From NCBI RefSeq assembly GCF_900166665.1, contig NZ_LT800494.1, forward strand, positions 2,625,942-2,689,941: a stretch of DNA of 64,000 nt, given 5' to 3'. The notes beneath the pieces were generated by a model, which did not search any database, was not told where the DNA came from, and saw nothing but the letters and a program-made list of their open reading frames with translations. Shown here in pieces: positions 16,933 through 25,817 of the stretch. The position numbers and the translations under genes are program-made. Source of the DNA: Cytobacillus gottheilii. Lineage in GTDB: Bacteria; Bacillota; Bacilli; Bacillales; Cytobacillaceae. Numbering within the stretch: position 1 is the first letter of the stretch; each line of letters begins with the position of its first letter.

Positions 16933-17253
16933 TTATCCACTTACTCTACTATCTAACAACTCTTTGCAAAGTTTAGAACAAATACCCTGTTTACGAAATC
17001 TAGTCAACATCTCACTGAGATCGATATTTATTCCGTTTTCTTTAAGCGTTTCTTCCAATTTCTTATATGTTAAATCCGGTTCTATTATTGCTTTTTTATT
17101 AGGAAAGTTGATCTGAAAGGATTTATTGATTTCATCCTTCCTACTGCTGATTACTTTAACTGCAGATGTAAATGTTAACACTGTTTCTATAAAGTCAATT
17201 TCAGCATTTGATAAATCGTTGGTTTTTAACCAATTTTCTACAGTTTGACACAT
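16933..17253 (-). CDS. Hypothetical protein
   Basis: This 106-aa soluble, mostly helical protein has three Cys (MCQTVENW near the start and GICSKLCKELL near the end). The ATG at 17253 follows GGGTGG by 4 nt and is preferred over an upstream GTG at 17265. No family was recognised. Confidence 0.55.
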   Translation of the reverse strand: MCQTVENWLKTNDLSNAEIDFIETVLTFTSAVKVISSRKDEINKSFQINFPNKKAIIEPDLTYKKLEETLKENGINIDLSEMLTRFRKQGICSKLCKELLDSRVSG

Positions 17254-17364
17254 AATACCACCCACTTTTTAAAAATAAGCAACCGGCTTGTAAAGGGTAA
17301 AACCATTGGAATTTTGACCAAAAATTAGGAACCTATTTATGGCAAGGTTCCCTGGCATAATGAC

Positions 17365-17658
17365 TTATTTTTCAATCTTTAAAATGGTTCTCTGTAATGG
17401 AACTCCACCCATACTTACATTTCTCTCAATGAGCAGATAATTTTTCCCGTCTATATTGAAGCGGCCATTTCCTTTGTAAGCGACTTCTTTCCCTTCACTT
17501 TCAAGTTTGTTTTTAATGGCTTCTACATATTCTTTTTTATTGAAATAACGTTCATCAAAATCAATTGTTATATTGCCTTTTTTGTAACCCATTAACCAGT
17601 TAAAAAAGAAAAGAAATCCGATGCCAAAAAGGATATAGAGAATGATTGTAAATTCCAT
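17365..17658 (-). CDS. Hypothetical membrane-anchored protein
   Basis: This 97-aa protein has one N-terminal membrane helix (IILYILFGIGFLFFFNWLMG) and a soluble domain with YFNKKEYVEAIKNKLESEGK and GNGRFNIDGKNYLLIE, which looks like a small alpha/beta domain. AAGGAGGG lies 6 nt before the ATG. Function unknown. Confidence 0.65.
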   Translation of the reverse strand: MEFTIILYILFGIGFLFFFNWLMGYKKGNITIDFDERYFNKKEYVEAIKNKLESEGKEVAYKGNGRFNIDGKNYLLIERNVSMGGVPLQRTILKIEK

Positions 17659-17862
17659 TTAAATCCCTCCTTACACGGCACATACGAATAAAGTTAAAAA
17701 AGGTTTCAAAATTTTTCATTAATATTCACCTTAATTTAGCATCTGTTATTATGGGCAGCAGTTGTCTAAATAGCATATCCTATGGTACTTTTGGAATAAG
17801 AAGGATATTTTTTTAGAATATTGCGCATGTTTTTACATGTAAGAAGATAAGGCGGTGTTTAG

Positions 17863-18078
17863 TTGAATAATTATAAATTAAGAATCATCTATATCATTCC
17901 AAATGTGTTTTGTTACCTCATGGTGATTGGCTTCTCCTTCTTTGTTTTTAGGAATGCAAAAGGATTAGAGGAGCTTGGCAGACTATCTATCTGGGTGATT
18001 ATGCTGTTACTGCTCTTTTTCGTCTCTATATATGGAAGCTATCGAATTTGGTCTTGGATTAAGGAAGGAAAAATATAA
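17863..18078 (+). CDS. Small two-helix membrane protein, 71 aa
   Basis: A TTG start behind AAGGCGGTG opens a protein with helices at about 10-28 (IIPNVFCYLMVIGFSFFVF) and 43-60 (WVIMLLLLFFVSIYG), ending in a basic tail. It is the first of a run of small plus-strand membrane protein genes. Function unknown. Confidence 0.55.
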   Translation: MNNYKLRIIYIIPNVFCYLMVIGFSFFVFRNAKGLEELGRLSIWVIMLLLLFFVSIYGSYRIWSWIKEGKI

Positions 18079-18152
18079 AGCCCTGGAATGTGATCGTAAA
18101 GTTTGTTGTTTTTGACTAAATACATAGGAAAATATTAGGAAGCGGACATTGA

Positions 18153-18365
18153 ATGAAAATAGATTCAAGTTTAAACGGATATTTAATAGGGTCGACAATA
18201 ATCTTATTATATTCTTTCATAGGACACTTGTTTAATATCGATATTTTAAAAGTTATGACCATCCGAAAAGATGAATTTAGCATTAGTATCGCAGGTGTTG
18301 TTATTTGCATCATCACAATGGTTTTACTAGTTTATATTGTTCGGAAATTTAAAAGTACTAGGTAG
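18153..18365 (+). CDS. Small two-helix membrane protein, 70 aa
   Basis: The protein has hydrophobic segments YLIGSTIILLYSFIGHLF and ISIAGVVICIITMVLLVYIV, then a basic end (RKFKSTR). The SD (GGAAGCGG) is weak and distant. No family was recognised. Confidence 0.5.
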   Translation: MKIDSSLNGYLIGSTIILLYSFIGHLFNIDILKVMTIRKDEFSISIAGVVICIITMVLLVYIVRKFKSTR

Positions 18366-18570
18366 TATCTCTTTTGTATATAACTTTAAGAAGTCAAAGG
18401 ATTGCAGTTTGCGCTTTTGTGCATGTAAAATAAATGCAGCTCATAGGTCCTTCGCAGTGATTTTAAGAACTTCTTCATATTAACAATGAGATCCTAAAAT
18501 GTACTTTACCTTCAAAAATATATGATGGTAAAATAATATAATATTCTGACTATAAAAGGAGGAAAAAGGT

Positions 18571-18747
18571 TTGAATATAAAGTATATGTTCATATTTACT
18601 GCTGTTTTTGTATTATATTTTATCATTTCAAGAACAATTTTAAGCTATTTAATCGCACCTACTATGATTGTTAACATTATTTTATCGATTGCACTTATTA
18701 TTATTTTATTAGTTTTAACAAAAATCACCGTTGATAAAATAGTTTAA
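18571..18747 (+). CDS. Small membrane protein, 58 aa
   Basis: AAAGGAGG lies about 8 nt upstream of a TTG start. The product begins NIKYMFIFTAVFVLYFIIS and has a second helix IVNIILSIALIIILLVL followed by TKITVDKIV. The strong SD and two-helix pattern support a real gene. Function unknown. Confidence 0.6.
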   Translation: MNIKYMFIFTAVFVLYFIISRTILSYLIAPTMIVNIILSIALIIILLVLTKITVDKIV

Positions 18748-18988
18748 TATATTTAATAACAAAAGAATTTAGAAAAGCTAGTAAATCTTTGCCAGATTAA
18801 TTGTATGAAAGAATTAAAAAGTATTCCACCACGAAAATCCCCTGTTATTGAAATCCAGGGAGCTTCTCCTTGAGCACTGTCATAGGAACCAACACACGTC
18901 AAAGAAATTCATCGATCAAGGTGCTTCTGTTTTTTGTCACCAAAGATGTTCCATATCCATAACACTGTCCAAAAAATAAGAACAACTA

Positions 18989-19090
18989 TTATTGATATCC
19001 TTTATAAGGGTTCGGTAAAATATAAAAAACTATTAGCATCGCTATAAAAAATGGCGGCATTAAAATCCAATAACGTTTCCTCTTATTCAA
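18989..19090 (-). CDS. Possible 33-aa membrane peptide
   Basis: A TTG start follows AAGGAAGTG. The product is NKRKRYWI, one membrane helix (MPPFFIAMLIVFYIL) and PNPYKGYQ. Basic start, single helix and polar end are consistent with a membrane peptide, but length and TTG start make it tentative. Confidence 0.35.
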   Translation of the reverse strand: MNKRKRYWILMPPFFIAMLIVFYILPNPYKGYQ

Positions 19091-19169
19091 ATGATCACTT
19101 CCTTCATACATATAATTTTTTTCAGGTTCATAAGGAAAACCTAGCAGATTTCGAACAAAGAGATTTAGT

Positions 19170-19310
19170 TTAAGAATGGATGTCTTTATTTTGTTGCTGG
19201 ATCTTGTCTTCTAAGTTCGAAATTCGTTTATTTAATTTGTAAATCACCGGTAAAAACATTATCACCACAGTACCTAGCCCTGCAATAAACATAAAAAGAT
19301 AGCTTTCCAT
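19170..19310 (-). CDS. Small membrane protein with coiled-coil tail, 46 aa
   Basis: AAAGGAG lies 7 nt before the ATG. An N-terminal helix (YLFMFIAGLGTVVIMFLPVIY) is followed by a heptad-like tail (KLNKRISNLEDKIQQQNKD). This layout resembles small membrane-tethered helper proteins. Function unknown. Confidence 0.6.
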   Translation of the reverse strand: MESYLFMFIAGLGTVVIMFLPVIYKLNKRISNLEDKIQQQNKDIHS

Positions 19311-19452
19311 AAGATCTCTCCTTTTTGAATTAGTGTTCTTCGCACAATTCTTTATTCCACTCTGTTTGTTACAAATAAACTAATGTAATCTACCTCATTC
19401 CAGTTAGAACTAATAAAACACCCATTCGTTTTATAGGTTCATTTAAAAAACT

Positions 19453-19755
19453 TTAAAACTTGTCTAAGTATTCCATTATCAAAGCATAGATCACAATGCT
19501 GAGCGGTGTCACATTTACAAGTAAAGAGACGATTCTTTTTGCTAAGTTTTCTTTGCTGAACATGGAAACGATACTTAAAGGGATACCAAATACTGAAAAA
19601 AGAAAGATGAGTACTCCAATTATTTTTATGATCGATTTAATGCCATCATTTAAGGGGATGAGTGAAGAAAATAGGGAAACTGGGATAAAAACAATCGCAG
19701 CTAATGCTATATAGAATGAAATTTGTGTTATTATATTGAGATTTTCTCTCTGCAA
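19453..19755 (-). CDS. Hypothetical membrane protein
   Basis: About 100 aa with three hydrophobic segments (ISFYIALAAIVFIPVSLFSS, IIKIIGVLIFLFSVFGIPLS and IVSLLVNVTPLSIVIYALI). A TTG at 19755 lies 7 nt after GAGGTG; the GTG at 19764 is part of that SD. No family was recognised. Confidence 0.55.
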   Translation of the reverse strand: MQRENLNIITQISFYIALAAIVFIPVSLFSSLIPLNDGIKSIIKIIGVLIFLFSVFGIPLSIVSMFSKENLAKRIVSLLVNVTPLSIVIYALIMEYLDKF

Positions 19756-20010
19756 AATTCTCACCTCTTGTTATAGAGTTTAGACTTCATTTTATGACTC
19801 CCTCTTTCCTTTCCGTGATGTGTCAGTACATAGTTAAATCCATTATCCAGTTTAGAGCTGGCTCCTGTCATCTAAATTTTCTCGTCACTTTACTTTTATA
19901 GCCAATTAGGATTATTAAAATGCTGGATCATTCTTGAATTAATAATACCTTCACAGATTTTTATGCTAAAGTAAAAGGACAAACCGCGGAATCTAGGAGA
20001 GTGATAACAT

Positions 20011-20496
20011 ATGAACAAATTAATTCCAGTTGTGTTTATTTTATCATTAATTCTTATGCTTACAGGGTGTAAGTCAACTGAAGAAAAAAAAGCAGAAGGT
20101 TTAATCAAGGATTATTATCAGTCAATGATAGATGGCAATTATGAGAAGGCTTTCGAGCAATTACACTTGTTCCAATATGATGTAAAAACGAATGATTATA
20201 AATTAGATGACGGTATCACATCTTCTGCTGAAGAAGCAAAAGAGTTCTATTTAAAGAAAGTAGAGATCTCGCAAGAAAAAGGTTATACATTAACAAACTT
20301 TGAGATTGGTGAAGTCGAATATGAAGATGGCCATTCATTCTGGCATCATATAAAGCTTCAAACAGAGCATAATGGCCAGGAATTTGAATGGAATGAAACA
20401 GCATCAATTTATAATGGGAGATTATTGATTGGCGGAGATGACCCATTTCAGATTTACCGTGACGGCAGAATGAACTTTGATATTGAAGGTTTTTAA
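20011..20496 (+). CDS. Lipoprotein, hypothetical
   Basis: This 161-aa protein has a signal peptide and lipobox LTGC (Cys-20), so the mature protein is anchored to the outer face of the membrane. The body (AEGLIKDYYQSMIDGNYEKAFEQ, then FEIGEVEYEDGHSFWHHIKL) looks like an NTF2-like or DUF4878-like fold. AGGAG lies about 10 nt before the ATG. The SRPBCC gene starts 18 bp after its stop. Confidence 0.75.
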   Translation: MNKLIPVVFILSLILMLTGCKSTEEKKAEGLIKDYYQSMIDGNYEKAFEQLHLFQYDVKTNDYKLDDGITSSAEEAKEFYLKKVEISQEKGYTLTNFEIGEVEYEDGHSFWHHIKLQTEHNGQEFEWNETASIYNGRLLIGGDDPFQIYRDGRMNFDIEGF

Positions 20497-20514
20497 TTAA
20501 AAGGAGAAAATAAA

Positions 20515-20970
20515 ATGCCTGTAATTGAGCATCAGCAATTTATTAAAGCACCAGTTGAAGTTTGTTTCGACCTTGCAAGAAATGTAGATATTCATACTCA
20601 AACGACTTCTAAAACTAGGGAAAGAGCTGTTAGTGGAGTGACAGAAGGATTTTTAGAACAAGGCGATACGGTTACCTGGGAAGCCACTCATTTTGGGATT
20701 AAACAAAGATTGACAGCCAAAGTGACAGTAATGGAGAAACCACATAAATTTGTTGATGTTATGGTGACGGGAGCTTTCCATTCCTTCGTTCATACCCATC
20801 AGTTTATTGAAGAAGCTGGCGGAACCATGATGATTGATAAATTTCAATATAAATCACCATTCGGTCCAATTGGTGTTGTAGCCGACAAGTTATTTTTGGA
20901 GAAATATATGACGGCATTCATAGCTTCTCGTGCAAAGGCATTGAAAAAGATTGCTGAGAATATGGAATAA
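20515..20970 (+). CDS. SRPBCC family (START/polyketide cyclase-like) protein
   Basis: This 151-aa protein shows the ligand-cavity fold: EHQQFIKAPVEVCFDLARNVDIHTQT, GDTVTWEATHFGIKQRLTAKVTV, and the C-terminal long helix KYMTAFIASRAKALKKIAENME. It probably binds a hydrophobic ligand in the cytosol. AAAGGAG precedes the ATG. It is probably cotranscribed with the lipoprotein. Confidence 0.82.
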   Translation: MPVIEHQQFIKAPVEVCFDLARNVDIHTQTTSKTRERAVSGVTEGFLEQGDTVTWEATHFGIKQRLTAKVTVMEKPHKFVDVMVTGAFHSFVHTHQFIEEAGGTMMIDKFQYKSPFGPIGVVADKLFLEKYMTAFIASRAKALKKIAENME

Positions 20971-21108
20971 CCTTCCTAAAATATTCAAGATCAGCTCTGT
21001 TAATCGAGTAGTTTTTCTCTTTTAGACTATAAGGATAGTTTTTTGGAACAAGGGAATGACAGACAAGAAGTTGAATATAGTTAACAATAGACAAAGGAGG
21101 AATTAATA

Positions 21109-21297
21109 ATGGTTTTGGTATGGAGTTTTGTAGGAATGTTTGTTGTTGCACTACTCTTATTTGGATATCTCTTAGATAAAAAAACCAACCGTTATAAACG
21201 AATCAGTGATAAGAATGCTAAAGAAGGCCAAGAATTAATGAAGGATGAAGCACAAAAGCACAACCCACCTAATTCGAACCATACAAATTGGTGGTAA
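21109..21297 (+). CDS. Small membrane-anchored protein, 62 aa
   Basis: AAAGGAGG lies 8 nt before the ATG. One N-terminal helix (WSFVGMFVVALLLFGYLL) is followed by a charged tail ending NHTNWW. Function unknown. Confidence 0.6.
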   Translation: MVLVWSFVGMFVVALLLFGYLLDKKTNRYKRISDKNAKEGQELMKDEAQKHNPPNSNHTNWW

Positions 21298-21379
21298 TGA
21301 AGATTAAATGAAATACAACATTGGCTTAGCAAGTATTCGGTTCTTACATTATTGGGTGCTGCGGTCAATGACTACGAAA

Positions 21380-21519
21380 GGGAACGATACAAACGGAACT
21401 GATACCTTCTATGTTAGGGTAAAATGAAAGGTGTGACTGTCATTAAAAATGAAACAGTTTCTGCTAAAATAACTGGGACACTTTACTGGAAAGTATCATT
21501 CCCTTTTTATAGTAATTAA
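21380..21519 (+). pseudogene. Possible frameshifted gene remnant
   Basis: Two frames joined by a one-base shift near 21426 read GNDTNGTDTFYVRVK and MKGVTVIKNETVSAKITGTL followed by YWKVSFPFYSN. This looks like the C-terminal part of a degraded beta-rich protein, though no family was recognised. The rest of the 21298-21881 gap holds only a repeat copy. Confidence 0.25.
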
Positions 21520-21533
21520 TAGACTCAGATGAT

Positions 21534-21695
21534 AAGACATTCTGATAAGACTGTTCTGATTTTTTAAGGTGGAGGTGATTATGAAAGAGCCAACATATAC
21601 ACTTTAATGAATAATGTTTATCTGGCTCTTTTGAGATGTTGGAGTTATTGAGCTAATGCACCCTATAGTTTAAGTGTATTTGTTCACAAATATAT
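21534..21695. repeat. R150 repeat, copy A
   Basis: About 150 bp are nearly identical to 28192-28354. The repeat runs from AAGACATTCTGATAAGACTGT, through a hairpin (AGAGCCA with TGGCTCT), to GAGCTAATGCACCC and a TTCACAA end. The GCACCC end matches the right core of the shorter repeat family at 24-31 kb. Confidence 0.85.
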
Positions 21696-21881
21696 CTGCT
21701 TTTTTAATAATTTATGTAACAACCTATATTCAAATAAAAAATAACGTTACTTCTTTATGAAGTAACGCTCCTTTAAGTTTGACTAAATCTACAATCCCTT
21801 CATATATCACCAGCCATTAATCATAGTGCAATATTAAGTTATTACTATACTTACTTTAAAAAACTATAATCTCCCTTAATT

Positions 21882-23150
21882 TTAATCAACTATTTTCTTC
21901 TTTGACCATACTACTACCGGTATCAATATTAAAGATAATACTCCACCAATAAAAGATAATGTTGTATAACTCGAACCAGCAACGACCATACCTGAAAGAG
22001 CTCCTCCAGAAGCACCTGCTAGGGCAATTAAAACATCTACTGTACCTTGAGTTTTAGCTCTAGTTGAGGTTTCTGTGGAATCTACAATTAATGCAGTACC
22101 ACTGATTAAGCCAAAGTTCCATCCTAATCCTAGTAAGGAAAGAGCAACTGTTAAAAGAAACATCGATTCACCTGGAGCTAGTGCCCCTATTAAGCCTGCA
22201 AGGAGTAACGTTACTCCTGAAGCTATTGCCATTGGAATGCGGCCAATTTTATCCACTAGAATGCCTGTAAATAATGAAGGAAAATACATAAACCCTATAT
22301 GAAAGCCTATCACAAGGCCAATTTGTCCAAGATCATGGCCATGATGCCCCATATGTATAGGTGTCATTGTCATGATGGCAACCATTACAATCTGTGTAAG
22401 AACCATAATAGTTGCACCAACCATAATACCTTTCCTATTTTCTGCTTGTTCCTCAACTATATTGTCAGTTTGCTTACCCTGTTCCAAGTTAACAGTTATT
22501 GATTTTGCTATAATTAATGGATCTGGCCGAAGTAAAATGAAAAATACAAGACCTGCCAGTATATAAGCCGCAGCAGATAATATAAAAGGACCTGATAGAG
22601 AGGGAAGTGAGATAGAAACTGCAAAATCACCCATTATATTAACTAAGTTAGGTCCAGCCACCGCTCCAAATGTTGTGAAGACCATAGAAAAACTAACGGC
22701 CGTTGCTCGTTGTTTCGTGTTAGCTAAGTCTGTACCTGCATATCGTGCTTGTAAGTTAGTTGCTGTGCCAGCACCGTAGATTAGTAAGGAAGCAAATAAT
22801 AAGATTATACTATTTAATGATGATGCTATTATTACACCGATTGCTCCAATTCCACCAATCGTAAAACCAGCAGTAAGGCCGATTCGTCTTCCATGCCTTT
22901 GAGAAAGTCTTTCTACCAATAAAGCAGCTCCTGCAGAACCAAGAGTAAATAAAGCAGAAGGAAGTCCAGAAAAGGCATCGGTACCAAGCATTTGTTGTGC
23001 GATCAGAGCACCAACCGTTATACCTGCAGCTAATCCTGCTCCTCCAAAAATTTGTGAGATACTAACAATTAATAATGTACGCTTATATAATCTTTTTCTC
23101 GTTTCCTGTGAATTTATATCAGTTTTTAGCTGATATGTCTCATCAGACAT
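21882..23150 (-). CDS. MFS transporter
   Basis: This 422-aa protein has about twelve membrane helices and the MFS loop 2-3 pattern LVERLSQRHGRRIGL (second copy GILVDKIGRIPM). The N terminus is cytosolic and charged. It is probably a drug or metabolite exporter. GAAGGTG precedes the ATG. It lies 20 bp downstream of the ArsR-rhodanese gene, so it is probably controlled by that regulator. Confidence 0.85.
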   Translation of the reverse strand: MSDETYQLKTDINSQETRKRLYKRTLLIVSISQIFGGAGLAAGITVGALIAQQMLGTDAFSGLPSALFTLGSAGAALLVERLSQRHGRRIGLTAGFTIGGIGAIGVIIASSLNSIILLFASLLIYGAGTATNLQARYAGTDLANTKQRATAVSFSMVFTTFGAVAGPNLVNIMGDFAVSISLPSLSGPFILSAAAYILAGLVFFILLRPDPLIIAKSITVNLEQGKQTDNIVEEQAENRKGIMVGATIMVLTQIVMVAIMTMTPIHMGHHGHDLGQIGLVIGFHIGFMYFPSLFTGILVDKIGRIPMAIASGVTLLLAGLIGALAPGESMFLLTVALSLLGLGWNFGLISGTALIVDSTETSTRAKTQGTVDVLIALAGASGGALSGMVVAGSSYTTLSFIGGVLSLILIPVVVWSKKKIVD

Positions 23151-23170
23151 TATTGCACCTTCATTCCATA

Positions 23171-23827
23171 TTATTTAGTTTCAGCAAACTGATTCCATTC
23201 ATTTACATCTTTATCTAATCGAAAAGCATTGTATCCATGAGAATTTAATAGCTGTACTGCTTCCACAGCCATAAGGCAATAGCAACCACGGCAATAAGCA
23301 ACTACCTCACAGTTTTTTGGTAATGATGCCAGTTTTTCATTTAATTCTTCAATAGGGATAGAAACTGCTCCGGGAATATGAGATTCATTAAATTCTTCTT
23401 TTGGTCTTACATCAATAAGGATTGCTTCCCCGCTTTCCATCTTTTCTTTAAGTTCTTCTAATGAAACGCCATTAACATCCAAGTTACTATTCATGAATTC
23501 TTGCTTTATTTTTTGTACCTCTACTAACTGATTTTCAGAAAGTGTACGTAATGAATTTAAAAATTCTGTTACACCTACATCAACCAGTTCATAAATAACG
23601 TAATTCCCTTTCTTCTTAGACTTCACTAACTTTGAATTAGATAATGTTTGTAAATGTTGTGAAACATTTGCCACACTCATAGTTGTAGCTTTCGTTAATG
23701 CTTCAACAGTCTTAGGACCTTGAGATAAAAGATCTAACAGTTCAATTCGTTTTGGACTAGAAATGCTTTTCCCGATTCTTGCGAACTCTTGATACAACAA
23801 ATCCTTTAGATTTCTCTCATTGTACAT
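23171..23827 (-). CDS. ArsR-type regulator fused to a rhodanese domain
   Basis: About 218 aa. Residues 1-100 form an ArsR winged helix (PKRIELLDLLSQGPKTVEAL, then MSVANVSQHLQTLSNSKLV). Residues about 120-215 form a rhodanese domain with ILIDVRPKEEFNESHIPGA and an active-site loop CRGCYC. The catalytic Cys suggests sensing or transfer of sulfane sulfur. AAAGGAG lies 7 nt before the ATG at 23827. It heads an operon with an MFS transporter and has a perfect operator-like inverted repeat upstream. Confidence 0.88.
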   Translation of the reverse strand: MYNERNLKDLLYQEFARIGKSISSPKRIELLDLLSQGPKTVEALTKATTMSVANVSQHLQTLSNSKLVKSKKKGNYVIYELVDVGVTEFLNSLRTLSENQLVEVQKIKQEFMNSNLDVNGVSLEELKEKMESGEAILIDVRPKEEFNESHIPGAVSIPIEELNEKLASLPKNCEVVAYCRGCYCLMAVEAVQLLNSHGYNAFRLDKDVNEWNQFAETK

Positions 23828-23842
23828 ATTTATTCTCCTTTC

Positions 23843-23880
23843 CATTTAACTATTCAAGAGTTTTATTGAATAGTTAAATG
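23843..23880. promoter_or_regulatory. Operator-like perfect inverted repeat
   Basis: CATTTAACTATTCAA and TTGAATAGTTAAATG are perfect 15-bp arms around an 8-bp spacer, directly upstream of the ArsR-rhodanese gene. The ATTCAA/TTGAAT core is a common ArsR-family operator shape. Confidence 0.7.
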
Positions 23881-23941
23881 TTAATGCAATTTAGTGCTTA
23901 TGACAATAATAAATTTATTTATTATCCATCGACATAAACAC

Positions 23942-23968
23942 AAAAAACCTGCAAACTACTGCAGGTTT
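23942..23968 (-). terminator. Rho-independent terminator
   Basis: AAACCTGCA and TGCAGGTTT form a 9-bp stem followed on the minus strand by T6. It would stop transcripts from the repeat-linked array before the ArsR operon. Confidence 0.7.
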
Positions 23969-24019
23969 CAAGTATAAATCTTAAAGCTATCAAAATCTTT
24001 GTGAATAAGTGTACTTAAA

Positions 24020-24100
24020 TTAAACTGCCGCCCCGTTCCTACCATAAGCACAGTTTCACTTATTACAGGAATGCTACCCCTATAGTGAAATAACTTCAAC
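24020..24100. repeat. Array repeat, variant copy
   Basis: It contains the left core AACTGCCGCCCCGTT, CATAAGCACAG, and TTTCACTTATTACAGGAATG followed by CCCCTATAGTG. The TTTCACTTATTACAGGAATG block recurs at 27512-27531. Confidence 0.6.
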
Positions 24101-24135
24101 GCAAAAGGTCACTTCTCCTTAATTCAATACGAAAC

Positions 24136-24292
24136 TTATTTTTTAGTGTCTTTATTAAGACCTTTTTCTAAAAGTTTAATAATTACTTCATTCTGTTTAG
24201 TGGTTTTATGTAAATCCTTTGATATTATTGGTAAATAGTACATTATGAAGACACCAACGGCTAAAAAAAAATAGAACAAAAACTAATTGCAA
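24136..24292 (-). pseudogene. Frameshifted copy of the 51-aa membrane protein gene
   Basis: This stretch aligns with 26557-26712 at high identity, including the SD GAGGAG and TTG start. A run of nine A (seen on plus) has one base more than the A4GA3 of the intact copy, shifting the frame after about ten codons. The C-terminal part (ending KKGLNKDTKK-like) is preserved in the other frame. Confidence 0.7.
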
Positions 24293-24349
24293 ATCGACTC
24301 ATCTCCTCAAAATAATCTTATAAGTAATCTTAACATTATTTATTCAACA

Positions 24350-24432
24350 AACCTGTCCCGTTTGTTCCATAAGAAAAGCCGCCTTATTTGGCAGCTGATC
24401 TGAAACATAAGCACCCGTTATGCTTTTTATTG
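24350..24432. repeat. Array repeat, full copy
   Basis: The order is left core CTGTCCCGTTTGT, CATAAGAAAAGCCGCC, loop, GGCAGCTGATCTG, then right core AAGCACCCGTTA. On the minus strand the GCTGCC/GGCGGC stem is followed by TTTTCTT, so it can act as a terminator. Confidence 0.8.
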
Positions 24433-24463
24433 TTGGTATGAACAGGATATTAAGTTTTTCATA

Positions 24464-24862
24464 TTATTTAGGTAGATTTAGTTGCCACGAAACTCCAAAA
24501 CGGTCATTTAGCCAGCCAAATTTCTTACTGAATCCATAATCTCCTAGTGGCATAAGTGCTTGTCCACCTTCGTTCAGCTTCTCATAAACATTGTCAAGTT
24601 CTTCTTCGGTATTACAAGTAACAAATATTGAGAACGAAGGTGTGAAGGAAAACTGATGTTTTACATTACTGTCAATGCACATAAATTCTTGACCTTTTAA
24701 AGTGAAAGTAGCCTGCATGACAGTTCCTTCATCCCCACTTTCATTTGCACCATATCGAACAATATTTGTAATTGCTGAATCCTCAATCAAAGATGTGTAA
24801 AAATTCATGGCTTCTTCTGCTTTGCCATCTTGAAACATTAAAAATGGTATGACCTTTTCCAT
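24464..24862 (-). CDS. VOC family protein, PhnB-like
   Basis: This 132-aa protein shows the PhnB-like pattern: VIPFLMFQDGKAEEAMNFY at the start, QEFMCIDS in the middle, then LGDYGFSKKFGWLNDRFGVSWQL. Such proteins share the glyoxalase fold; the ligand is unknown. AAAGGAG lies 8 nt before the ATG. It sits between array repeats at 24350-24432 and 24935-24998. Confidence 0.85.
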   Translation of the reverse strand: MEKVIPFLMFQDGKAEEAMNFYTSLIEDSAITNIVRYGANESGDEGTVMQATFTLKGQEFMCIDSNVKHQFSFTPSFSIFVTCNTEEELDNVYEKLNEGGQALMPLGDYGFSKKFGWLNDRFGVSWQLNLPK

Positions 24863-24934
24863 TATATATCTACTCCTTTTAGGATATTTTCTAAATAATA
24901 GTTCAACTTGTGTTAAAAATCCATTCTTTATCTA

Positions 24935-24998
24935 AACTGCCCTTATAGCATCATAAGAAAACGGCTTCCCTTTATTTAAGGAAAGCACCCATTAGTAT
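24935..24998. repeat. Array repeat, copy with different hairpin
   Basis: The left core AAACTGCCCTTATAG and right core AAAGCACCCATTAG are conserved. The middle is a different stem (CTTCCCTTTATTTAAGGAAAG). Confidence 0.65.
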
Positions 24999-25053
24999 GA
25001 TAAGACTTTCTCTAAATGTTCAAAATAAGAACAACATTGAATGGAGGTTTCAT

Positions 25054-25455
25054 ATGAAAAAAAACCTTGTAATATTAATCGCCTTCCTGACTCTTTTCTC
25101 ATATTCTCCTATCCAAGCCGAAACCGCAACTAAAAATGAGATACAGTTGCGTGATGATATCATCCTCAGTTTGTTATTTCTACCCATCGACAAAGCACTC
25201 GAAAAACATTTTGGCAAACGGAAACAGTTTTATTGTCAACGGATTCTCCAAATCAAAATGGTGGAACCATACGAAACCTACCGTTACTTTAATGTCACTG
25301 TGCAGTTAACCACATTTGAAGGTGCTCACGATTTCCCATATGATTTAGTTACTATCACTTTTAGTAATAAATATAGTATGGGATGGCGGAAGATGGATAT
25401 TAAAAGCATAAGGATAAATCAGAACGAAGTAACTAAGTGCATACATCCTTTATAA
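25054..25455 (+). CDS. DUF3888 domain secreted protein
   Basis: About 133 aa with a signal peptide (KKNLVILIAFLTLFSYSPIQA) and a domain LRDDIILSLLFLPIDKALEKHFG, then FNVTVQLTTFEGAHDFPYDLVTITF, matching DUF3888. GGAGG lies 6 nt before the ATG at 25054; the longer frame to 24997 runs through the repeat. It is the only plus-strand gene inside the array. Function unknown. Confidence 0.8.
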   Translation: MKKNLVILIAFLTLFSYSPIQAETATKNEIQLRDDIILSLLFLPIDKALEKHFGKRKQFYCQRILQIKMVEPYETYRYFNVTVQLTTFEGAHDFPYDLVTITFSNKYSMGWRKMDIKSIRINQNEVTKCIHPL

Positions 25456-25524
25456 AAGGAGGTCTTTTGCTGTTGAACGTTGGGGACCAGTTAGTCAAAG
25501 TCAAATGTTACTACATCATCTGTT

Positions 25525-25734
25525 CTATGTGCGTTCCCCTTGTCCTATTACAATACTATATGAAATATTAAGTTTATCCCAAACCCAAGCCTGAAAAACC
25601 CTATCAATTTCTATTTTTAGTGCTTCATCATTCAAATCCCCATCAATACCTAATTCTTTAAGAGTAAATGTTTCTGTAGCCTCAGTACCATCATATTTTG
25701 TACTGCTGAATGAAAAAGTAACTGTCTTACCCAT
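25525..25734 (-). CDS. Small hypothetical protein, 69 aa
   Basis: The protein begins GKTVTFSFSSTKYDGTEA, continues TFTLKELGIDGDLNDEALK and ends around WVWDKLNISYSIV. It resembles small phage-type or plasmid proteins with a beta hairpin and an acidic helix, but I cannot name a family firmly. AGGTGA lies 8 nt before the ATG at 25734. It faces the DUF3888 gene convergently. Confidence 0.6.
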   Translation of the reverse strand: MGKTVTFSFSSTKYDGTEATETFTLKELGIDGDLNDEALKIEIDRVFQAWVWDKLNISYSIVIGQGERT

Positions 25735-25817
25735 CGGATTATCACCTATTTTTCTCCTGAATAAATTCACCTTTAATTACAGTTTACAGTATTCCTTCTT
25801 ATTGCACTAACTTCACT

